Positions 30,429-38,784 of a DNA stretch of 38,784 bases are shown piece after piece. A program made the position numbers and the translations under genes. The DNA is taken from the NCBI GenBank assembly GCA_001931905.2, contig MSJI02000504.1, forward strand, positions 1 through 38,784, in the 5' to 3' direction. The number at the start of each line of letters is the position of its first letter. Position 1 is the stretch's first letter. This DNA comes from Cladosporium sp. IMV 00045. Lineage: Eukaryota > Ascomycota > Dothideomycetes > Cladosporiales > Cladosporiaceae. The notes beneath the pieces were generated by a model. That model was not told the DNA's origin and searched no databases. It was given only the letters and a program-made list of their open reading frames with translations.

Positions 30429-31784
30429 ATGGCGACAGAAACCATCACTCTCCGCGAAGAGCTCAAAGCATGGGAGAAGCAGTTCAAAACCGACAATGGC
30501 GGCCGCAAACCCTCACGCGAAGACATCAAAAGCAACGCGTCGATAGCCGCAAAGTACAAATTATTCAACTCGCTCAGGAACCCCGAGAACAACACCGTCA
30601 AGCGACCGATCGAGACACCGAAGAAGGCCTCAAGAATACGAGACATCCCAGACAACGCCTTGCGAGAACGAGCCCCCAACGCAGCGGCCACAACACCAAG
30701 CAGAAGAGAACCCAAACCCGTCGAACCAGTCGACCAACAACCAATCCTCTCCCCCGTAAAAGAAGAACAACCAACCCCAGCCTTCATCCGCAGCGCCCTA
30801 GGACCAACACCACAGCGCGATGGCCACGTGCTCGGAATTTTCGACATGCTCCCCACCGGCACTCCAAGCAAACGCTCCCCCAGCCCCAGCGGCGAACGCA
30901 ACGACGCCATCCAAGGCACACCGAGCAAAAGCGCCTCGCGCTCCAGTGCCCTTTCCCGCACGCCCCAGTCTTCCAGCAAACGGCACTATCTAGACGCCTT
31001 CATAACAACCCCCGGCAAGCGCAAGCGCGGCACCGAAGAGGAAGACGACGAAACCTGCCCGCCCAGCAGCTCGAAGAAACTTTTCGCCACGCCCTCTTTC
31101 CTCCGCCGCGTCTCGCACCCCATGACAATGGCGCCTATCGGCGAGGAAGAAGACGACAGCAGCGCGCTAATGCGCCCTCCCCCGGGGCGAAGAGGGAAGC
31201 CGCTCGCGCGCAGTTTCAGCGCGATTATTCAGGACTTGCGGAATCAGGAGGAGGAGCGCATGGATGACGAGTGGGACATCATGAACGAGCTGGAAGCCGA
31301 GGAGCAAGGAACCGTCCTTCCTGCTAAGAAGAAAGCAGAGCAAGTGCAAGTGGAAGACAGCCAAGGGGTAGAAATGCCCCTGGGCCCAGACCAGGCGCCG
31401 GAAGAAAGCGAGAGCGAAGACGAGCAAGCGGCAGGAGCGCTGGGAGCGAACGGCCTGCCGCGCAAGGTGTACAAAAAGAAAGGACAGAAGCGGCAAACGC
31501 GCCGGGCGAATTTGAAGCCTGTGCTGCACAAGCCGAGGAAAGAGGGGGATTTGGAGGTGCGGGGAGGAGAGAGTGAGGATGAAAAGGAGGATGTGGTTGC
31601 GGAAACGCAGGTGGATGATGGTGAGAGTCGGCTTTCAGCTGCTGCTGTTGGGGGAGAACCGAACAAGTCTGCCAATCCGGTGAAAAGGGCGGCGCAGAAG
31701 GTGAGCCAGAATTTCCGCAGATTGAAGATCAATCATCCGGGTTCGAAGGGGAAGGGGGGAGGGAGGTTTGGGAGGAGGCGGTGA
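30429..31784 (+). CDS. SLD2: DNA replication regulator Sld2
   Basis: A 451-aa single-exon nuclear protein. In yeast, CDK-phosphorylated Sld2 binds the BRCT protein Dpb11 to load the CMG helicase at origins. The N-terminus (LREELKAWEKQFK... GGRKPSREDIK... IAAKYKLFNSLR, 8-50) is the RecQ4/Sld2 homology. Many S/TP sites follow (T63, T90, S109, T117, T127, T146, T164, T179, T195, T222). T127 in GPTPQRDGHVLGIFD is the likely counterpart of yeast Thr84. Acidic and basic stretches and a conserved C-terminal basic motif (KVYKKKGQKRQTRRANLKP) complete the family picture. The start has a strong context (ACCATGG). There is no intron. Confidence 0.9.
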   Translation: MATETITLREELKAWEKQFKTDNGGRKPSREDIKSNASIAAKYKLFNSLRNPENNTVKRPIETPKKASRIRDIPDNALRERAPNAAATTPSRREPKPVEPVDQQPILSPVKEEQPTPAFIRSALGPTPQRDGHVLGIFDMLPTGTPSKRSPSPSGERNDAIQGTPSKSASRSSALSRTPQSSSKRHYLDAFITTPGKRKRGTEEEDDETCPPSSSKKLFATPSFLRRVSHPMTMAPIGEEEDDSSALMRPPPGRRGKPLARSFSAIIQDLRNQEEERMDDEWDIMNELEAEEQGTVLPAKKKAEQVQVEDSQGVEMPLGPDQAPEESESEDEQAAGALGANGLPRKVYKKKGQKRQTRRANLKPVLHKPRKEGDLEVRGGESEDEKEDVVAETQVDDGESRLSAAAVGGEPNKSANPVKRAAQKVSQNFRRLKINHPGSKGKGGGRFGRRR

Positions 31785-32312
31785 TGATGGGATCTAGAGA
31801 TGCATGGTGTGGTCGTCGTGGCTTTTTCCTCGTTTCGGGTATTTCGAGCGTGCGTTTTGCGTTTAATCGATCATTGCTTTTTGGGAAAGAGAGGGGTGAG
31901 GTGTTTTTTGAAAGGTCTGGCTTCTTTTTGTTTGGTTTGGTCCAAAAGATACCCTATCTACCTTATACTGTACATGATTGCATGTCTTCCGTCCGATGCC
32001 TACATGTAGTGTGTTCGTAAAACTCGCTCGCTTTGTTCCTGCCATGTCTGAAGGTCATCTTTTGAGATTGGATAGTGTCGGGCGGCGTGGTCAACGTGAA
32101 AAGCTGGAGGAGCCGCGTTCGTCTGTCTCGAGGAAGGGATTTCTTTGCATTTCAGCTTTTGGGCTTCGATCTGCTCACGGCTTTTTTTTACACTGTTTTG
32201 TCCAAATCACTTCCATTGTCTGCGGTAGAAATGCCGGTACCTTTTCCTTTTCTTTGCCTGGGAGGCGATATCATTTTAAGCCGCCTCTCTCTCATTCAAC
32301 CCCCTCCCCCCA
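31785..32312. other. Intergenic, convergent 3' ends of SLD2 and the annexin gene
   Basis: T-rich and G/T-rich sequence after SLD2, then C-rich sequence on the annexin side (CCCCCTCCCCCC near 32300), consistent with 3' UTRs. Nothing else is seen. Confidence 0.55.
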
Positions 32313-34528
32313 TCAAGTCCTAGCCAACTCCCACACAAACTCCCTCAAATCCCCCTTCGTCGCGTCCTCCAAATCCTCTTCCAGCGGCCGCCCATACTTA
32401 TCCCTATAAGCGCGCTTCACACGCCCCAGCAGCGCGCGGTCCCAGTGCAAGCGCACTAGGCGCGAAATCAGGAGTTCGTAGCGCAACTCGTCGGCCTGGT
32501 TGCGCTCGCCCACGTCCTTGATTGCGTGGTGCAGGAGGAGAGCGTCTCGCGCGGGGCGGTTGATGACGCCGTTGAGGATGTGCGCTATTACTTCGCCCTG
32601 GGGGAGAGGGGTGTTAGTCTTTCGGATTCCCGGGTTGAATTTTGGTTTTGATCTCCCCAAGGGGAAAGGGAAAGGGGATCTTTTTCACTTACGACCAAAT
32701 TCCCCGACTTCTGCAACGCAGCCCGCGCGAAGTTTTCCCCGTACAAGTCCTGATAAGCCCTCAAGACCTCCTTCAAATGCGCATCGCTCCTGCGCACAAT
32801 AATCTCCAACATGGCCGACTCGCCCCCCTCTCTTGCCCTAATACTCTTGGCCAGAACATCAACATCCCGATCGCGATACTCAGGCGGGTAGACGTCCTGC
32901 TCCTCCTGCCTGCGCTCCTCGAGCACCATCAGCACCGCGACGCGGAACTTGTCCATCTTCAGCTCCTTCTCCATGCAGCGCGTCAGCGAGTCCGCGTAGC
33001 GTTTATCCCGGAAAGAGTCTTTGATCTCGCGGATCTCCGCGTTGCTGCGCCCCATCAGACTCTCGATCAGGAGTTCGCGGCGCGACGAGGCCGACTGGTA
33101 CCAGAAATTCGCCCAGTAGCCTTCGCTCTCCCAGCGGCCGAGGGAGGTGACGTGCGCGGCTTTGCCGAAGTTGCTGCCGCTGAATTTGAGCTTGAGGTGT
33201 TTGGAGAGGTTGATGCCTTTGCCTTGGATGCGCACTTGGGATTTGTACTCTTTGCGCAGAAGCAGGATTTGGTCGTGCGAGAGGGGCGGGAGCACGTCGC
33301 AGATGGGGTCGGCGGAGGGGTGGCGCGAGTTGAGCGTTGAGGCGAGCTTGGTCGCGTCCGCTTCTGGGTCGTAGATTACTACGCGGCGGGATTTCTTGGA
33401 TGCTGCTTCGAGGGCGAGTTTGTCGTTGCGGCGGGACGGGTTGGAGGGGGAGAGGGGTGGGAGGTCGTCGAGCTCGCTGTCGTCTGAGAAGCGGACGGCG
33501 GAGGGCATGGGCGAGAGTTGTTGGTAGGTTCCGTGGTAGGCTTCGAGGAGGGGGCTGGGGGGTGGGAGGTTGCCGCCGCCCAGGCCGCTGAGGTCGGGTC
33601 GGTCGCCGCTGACGCTTAGGCGGTCCATCCGCGGTCCTGGACCGAGGGATGAGGGTGCTTGCAGGCTGGGTTGCTGCGTGCTGACGGATAGGCGGTGGGA
33701 TTTTGATTTTGATTTTGATTTCCGTTCCGGCTCCAGTGTGTCTGGCCTGATCTCCACGACGCGAGGAGCTTCGCTGGAAGATGAACTCGGTTTGCTTTGG
33801 CTGTAGCTTCGTGGGAGGTTCTGGCGTGGGTTGGACGAAGGTGTTTGTGTGTACTCCTGCGAAGTCACCGGCTTGCTGGTGTAAGTGATCTGCTCCGGCT
33901 GTGGCGCATATTGATATTTCTGCGGAGGCTCATACGAGCCTGGCGGATACTGAGGAGCCCCAGACGCGGACTGTGGCGCGTAGCGGTATTTGATAGACGA
34001 GGAATCCGGAGGTTTGGCGGTATAGGAAGGCTGCTCAGGATACACGGTGCTGTACGATGGGTTCCTCGAGCCTTGACGGCTGGCGTTGTCGGGCATGCCA
34101 TAAGCTAGGTCATCATCATCCGAGTCACTTGGATGTCTGCCAGCATACTGTCTCTCGTCCGGCGGCTGCACGAAGCCAGGTCTCTCCGAGGGCGGGAAGT
34201 CCGTCCATCCGCCCATGGTGAAGTCATTATTGTCGGGAGGATACGGCGTCGGCGTGACTGAACGACTGCTCGCCTCATTCGGGTAAGGCAGTCTGCCTCT
34301 TGGATCGTCTCCTGGTGAGCGGACTTCATACGACGATACTCGTCCCGTGCTGCTGCCATATCCGGAGCCAGTTGGTGGCTCGACGGGGTAAGCGTGTTTG
34401 CTGGACTTGTTATCCTCGGCAGATGGCGGTGAGGGTGCTTTTGGGGTGCGACTGGTGTCTCGCGAGCGGGACCGCGACCGGCTCCTGGAGTGGCCGCGTG
34501 GTTTACGATCGGTTGGAAGTAGGAACAT
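32313..34528 (-). CDS. Annexin with long disordered N-terminal extension (ANXC4-like), two exons
   Basis: A 706-aa protein. Exons are 34528-32693 and 32597-32313. The 95-nt intron has donor GTAAGT, branch CTAAC and acceptor CAG, and splits repeat 4 from repeat 3. The first roughly 400 residues are disordered: an SR tract near the start (SRSRSRSRSRDTSRTP), Pro/Tyr-rich repeats (KYRYAPQ and KYQYAPQ), and KSKSKSKSHR. About 300 residues of four-repeat annexin-like core follow (DATKLASTLNSRHP, RELLIESLMGRSNAEIREI, SAMLEIIVRRSDAHLKEVLRAY, ELLISRLVRLHWDRALLGRVK). The usual GxGT calcium loops are mostly absent, so membrane binding may be calcium-independent. This architecture matches filamentous-fungal ANXC4-type annexins. 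Function is unsettled. Confidence 0.85.
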
Positions 34529-37083
34529 GGCGGCAGGCTATTAACAAGGCGCTGCAGGGAGGCAATGACAAGACTCCAATGTGGCGCTCCTACGCGTTCA
34601 GATTTGTGGATGATGAATCAGACCGGATCAAGACAATTCCCAGTAGACCAGCAGAAACCGAACGAGACGTGAAAATCGCTTGACGTTTCTATAGAAGTGG
34701 ACATGCAAGACATACAGAAAAAGGGCAAGAAGTCATGAGGTTTCGTGGGATTCTACGCGCGCGCCACGGTCAGGTCAGGTCGTGCAGAGAGGTTCTCAGC
34801 CGCATCTCTGTGTTCAACGCAGCGCGGGGAAAAGAGAAGGCTGGTGAGGCTAGAGGCTTAGGTAGTGAGAGCATTGGGATTGTGCCCAACGTTGGTGAGA
34901 GGAATGGGAGGATGATTGAGAGTTTTTGCTGGAGGTGTGTAAGTGTATGCCCAAAAACGGTCAAGATGATTTCTAAACACGTTTCTCCAACAAGACGCGA
35001 GTTCCACGACCTTGAGAATCGATTCATAAGTCCTGGCAGAAGCCTCGGGTGAAAGCTGAGCCTCGAGATTGGCGTGAGAGCAGTGTGAGCAACATGAAGA
35101 AATGGCAGAGAAGATTGCAATGTTGATGGAGATATATAAAAAAGCACGGCAGGCACGGGCATACAAGTACAAGTATTCGATCATGTCTCTGATCTTCCCG
35201 CGCCTAGAGGCACGTCATCTATTCCGCTCGAAACAAAGGGCCGTCTCACGTTTCGTTCAAAACGTTCGAAACAACTCCACAGATTCGGGACATTTCACAC
35301 GTGCACGCGCTGTTGTTTAGGTTGAAAATCCGTCAGTTGCCTCGTCATGTTCGTAGTCTTTAGATTTGAGGACGACACCCGGGAGACCGGACTGAATTGT
35401 ACTAGTAGCCGATGTGAAGGCAGATGGGAAATAGCAAAGGAAATGCATGCACCGACAGATCTCTGAGATCTCTGCGGGCGCGATGCTCACGCTGCAAGTC
35501 TGGCACACACAGACTCACGAAAGACTGCCGTGCTCGCCGTGCCACCTGTGTGACAACAGTTGCAGGAAAAAGGAGATCCGTGTTCAACGAGAGTCCGAGA
35601 GCACAGAAGAATGCCCATTCAACGGAAGCAGGGAGCCGGCGAGCAGGATCTTGATATGCAGTAGTAGTAGCGCATTCTGTACGCGCATATCCTTGGAGAC
35701 GACGACATCAGAGCAAAGATAACGAATACAAAAACGCGTGGAGGGAACTCGATTTCTTACCAGCATGTGGGACGGTGGAAGGGAGGAAAGGGAAACTAGG
35801 CCAGGGTTTTTTGATTTGACCAATTTCGCGCCGTGCTGGTGGCTGAGGTGTATTTTCCGGCTGCGAAGTTGGATGCTGCCTGTCTGCGTTAAGGAAGGCG
35901 TCGTCTTCTGAGAGAGTGATGGCCTGAGAAAAAAGAGAAGTTACTACGGTACTATATAGCCAAATAGCATGACAACTCTCGAACGGTTGCATGTGCCTTT
36001 ATTCTTGTTCTATCACAAGCGTTGGGAGAGCGAGTGAAACTGGCGCCGTCGTCTCCCCTGAGATGTCTAGATGGGCATGGCGGCGAGCCGTCCCCCAACT
36101 AGCGTACCGTGCGAGATGCGTGAGCTTGGACGAGACGGGACGCCGTTGTTGCAGGCGACTAGCAGGAATAGTAGTGAGAAGTAGAATCGAGATGTGAGTG
36201 GTGCATGCACTGGACTGGACGTTGAACGGAGCAATTGCCTGCTTGCTTGATTATTGTTCGAGTGTTGTTCTGTCCCTCGTGGCCGACACGCTCTCTCTCT
36301 CACACACACACATCACTCCTCCACCACCACATAGGAGGGAGAGCAAGCCTCTTTTTACGCAACCACCACGCTACTTATTTTGTCACGGATTTTCTATTAT
36401 TTTCCTCTGCCTACCCGATTCACTCCTTTAAAAACAACAACACGCGCGCCTCCCCGCTTCCAGTCAACGGGCTAATCAATCCGCCCGGCGCATGCTTCGT
36501 ATCGGCAAGCAGGGCAACGGACTGGTGTGCTTATACTTCCACGCTATCCACCTCTAGGCACAGCATCCCCCGCGCGGAGAGAGAAGGTAGACTCGGAGAG
36601 AGTTATCATCTACATACCCTCATTACCTTTTAGAGTTGCCTACCCGGAGAGGTACAAGGTAGTAGACTTCTCTAAGGCACTTACCTTTCCTTACCTCCCG
36701 GACTTTACCTCGACACTACTCGCGGCAAGTGCCTGGAACTGCGCCTCCGCCAATCTATCGCATTGCATGATTGCGACCGCACGGCCGCTTCTTCGCGCCC
36801 ATACCTACTACACTACCTTACTCTCACTACTTACACCACCAACACCACTCTCGTCCTATACACCATAACATAACAATCTCTCGCGACATATTCCTCCGCA
36901 TGTTCGTGCGTCGGCGCTCTCTCGTCTGATCGCTTGCTCCGCCTCTGCGCCGCCGCCGCCGACAACACCCTCCTCCCCCTCCCACCCGGCCGGCCAAGCC
37001 TCTGCGCACTCGCGCGCGCGCGCCCACCCATTCCCAACTACACCACACTCGTTTGAGCCCGATCACCACCTCCGCCGCCCGTC
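34529..37083. other. Divergent intergenic region between the annexin and palI genes
   Basis: About 2.55 kb without a convincing gene. The right third (36290-37083) is C/T-rich with a CTCTCTCTCTCTCACACACACAC run near 36290-36312, many TTACCT/TACCTAC motifs (36600-36830) and a GC-rich stretch just before the palI ATG. This suggests a long pyrimidine-rich leader for palI. Short frames present show no family features. Confidence 0.5.
36993..36998 (+). promoter_or_regulatory. PacC-type hexamer upstream of palI
   Basis: GCCAAG (GCCARG core) lies 86 bp before the palI/RIM9 ATG. PalI is upstream of PacC in ambient-pH signalling, so feedback is plausible, but one hexamer may be chance. Confidence 0.25.
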
Positions 37084-38784
37084 ATGTTGCGCCCGGCCAC
37101 CCCGCTGGCCGTCATCTTCCTCCTCGCCTTCGTGCTGCTGCTCCTGAGCACCATATCCACGCCCATCATCAAGGCCATCCCACTAGGCAGCTATCAGGGC
37201 TATGACTTCGGTGTCTTTGGCTACTGCAACGGTGACGCTTGCGAAGGCCCGCAGGTTGGATACAATACAGGTGAGCAAGGCTGTATGACACGACGTGTGA
37301 CAACAACTGTCGCCATGCGTGACAGTGTCCCATTGCATATGACTGACCTGCCTTCCAGACGGCCTCTTCACTGGCAATGTTGCCGACGACTTCTCTCTGC
37401 CCGCCTCCACCCGTACCAGTCTCTCCTCCATCCTTATCGTGCATCCCATTGCAGCGCTCCTGGTCCTAATTTGCCTTTCTTTGGCCATCGCTGCCCACTT
37501 CCACGCGCCCGGTCACTCGCCGCGATTTCTGCTGGCTCTCCTAATCCTCACCATTCCGACTCTGCTCATCACTCTTCTGGCATTCCTGGTCGACATCTTG
37601 CTCTTTGTGCCTCATGTAGAATGGGGCGGCTGGATCATGCTTGCGGCTACGATCCTCATCGTGGCATCCAGCGTGGTAACCTGCGCCATGCGCCGCACGC
37701 TTGTGAGCAGGAAAGCTCGCAAAAAGCGCATTGCTGAGAATGCGGACATGAGCGGCGCGAATTACTACGAGAACCTCGGCCAGCAACGCATGCTCGCGGA
37801 TCAGCTTCCCAGAGCCGACAGCCCGCCACCCATGAGTGGAACCACTCAAGCTGACGAGCAGAAAGGCGCTGCTCAATTCGCCACTTTCGAGATGAAGCGC
37901 CAAGAGACCAACAGCCAGGATGGACGCAGGAGTGAGGACCGCACGCCATTGAACCCCATGCGGGACCCAAGTGTTCGATCCGCAAGTACCAATGGAGGCC
38001 AACGCAGACCTGGCTACATGGACCAAAGATCAATGAACGGCCGCCCAAGTATGGAGAATGGCCACGGAATGGGTGGCCCTAGACGACCTAGCAGAGACGA
38101 ATTTGGTAACCCTCTTCCGCCGATGGCAGCAGCTGGCATGGCTGGTGATCTCCCACCTCCTGGTCTCAGACAGCAGAATTCGCAAGGAAGTCTAGGATCG
38201 AACAGATCCGCCGGACGTGGAGGTCCCCCACCTCACTACATGAGAGGCAGGGGTGGCTATGGTCCTCCTCCGCGTGGCTACGGTCCCCCACGTGGCGGAT
38301 ACGGACCAAGAGGCGGATACGGCCCACCGAGGGGTGGCTACGGTCCCCGAGGAGGCTACCGTGGTGGTCCTCCACCGCCTGGATGGAATGGCAGAGGGCG
38401 AGGCGGTTACGGCCCTCCTCCAGGCATGGGTCCTGGTCCTCGAGGCCCGCCTCCACCTGGCTACGCTGCTGACCCTTACTACGCCCCTCAAGGTGGCCGC
38501 CCCGACATGCAGCGGTCGCCACCCAGTCAAGAACAATTTGTTGCCCGAGGCCCTTCGCCCGGTGGTGATCTGGCTATCGGCCAGGCCATCGAGATGGACG
38601 AGCGCACCGGAAGCCCACCCAGCGCCATTCCCCAACAAGTTTCGCCTTATGGTCTGAGAGACAGTGATGGCGACGTCGCTGGCATGGTGGGATTGCAACA
38701 AGACGACCAACAACAACCGTCAGGCAACGGTTCACACTCACAAACACCCGGTAGCGGAGAGGAGCCCATCAGCCCTACCAGCGT
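37084..38784 (+). CDS. palI: pH-response regulator palI/RIM9, 3' end outside window
   Basis: A plasma-membrane protein of the SUR7/PalI family that assists the PalH/Rim21 alkaline-pH sensor, leading to PacC/Rim101 activation. Exons are 37084-37270 and 37359 to the window end. The 88-nt intron has donor GTGAGC, branch CTGAC and acceptor CAG. Visible are TM1 (about 8-26), an extracellular loop with FGYCNGDAC (45-53), TM2 (87-110), TM3 (119-146) and TM4 (153-173). A long cytosolic tail, disordered and Pro/Gly-rich, follows. From about residue 380 it carries repeated RGGYGPP/RGGYGPR units. 537 complete codons are seen and the stop is not reached. The organisation is typical of filamentous fungi, whose palI is much longer than yeast Rim9. 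Confidence 0.9.

Overview
The window is nuclear DNA from a filamentous ascomycete (Pezizomycotina, probably Dothideomycetes; the class is an inference). The evidence is short introns (about 56-115 nt) with GT(A/G)AGT-like donors and CTRAC/CTAAT branch sites, and genes for palI/RIM9, an ANXC4-like annexin, SLD2, a MAK32-like pfkB protein, a DUF3824-type protein, a PL1 pectate lyase and Zn2Cys6 regulators. Introns were placed by splice motifs plus continuity of family homology. No tRNA, rRNA, CRISPR array or intact transposon was recognised.

Layout: (1) 1-5.4 kb holds the 3' end of coatomer gamma (SEC21, +), a deoxyribose-phosphate aldolase (-), a long sparse stretch with a possible gene relic, and a secreted pectate lyase (+) behind a TATA box. 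(2) 5.5-24.24 kb is the main feature. A block of about 9.3 kb carrying three minus-strand genes (HSL-type alpha/beta hydrolase, a large SR/glycine-zipper DUF3824-like protein, and an AT-hook plus Zn2Cys6 transcription factor) occurs twice, head to tail. A 20-base run of N separates the copies and cuts off the 3' end of the second hydrolase. Unit 1 is 5568-14824 and unit 2 is 14845-24237. (3) 24.24-28.7 kb shows no convincing gene. (4) 28.7-34.5 kb holds a MAK32-like protein (-), SLD2 (+, divergent) and an annexin (-). (5) 34.5-37.1 kb is a long intergenic stretch or leader. (6) palI/RIM9 (+) runs off the right edge.

The two copies are not equally diverged along their length. Counting by eye, the hydrolases differ at roughly 15% of residues, the last DUF3824 exon at about 6%, its first exon at under 1%, and the transcription factors at 7 of 620 residues. 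All six reading frames stay open with splice sites preserved, and there is no sign of RIP-style inactivation. The repeat is either a real tandem segmental duplication, partly homogenised by gene conversion, or two haplotypes or hybrid subgenomes scaffolded in series across the gap. Sequence alone cannot decide, and this is the observation most worth checking.

Most other genes are housekeeping (vesicle coats, replication initiation, pH signalling, nucleoside catabolism) and do not form one pathway. The hydrolase and transcription factor in the repeated block could be a small regulated unit, but that is speculation. Smaller points of interest are a possible exitron/readthrough C-terminus on SEC21, Asn in place of the catalytic Asp in the MAK32-like protein, and invariant non-coding blocks between the two copies.
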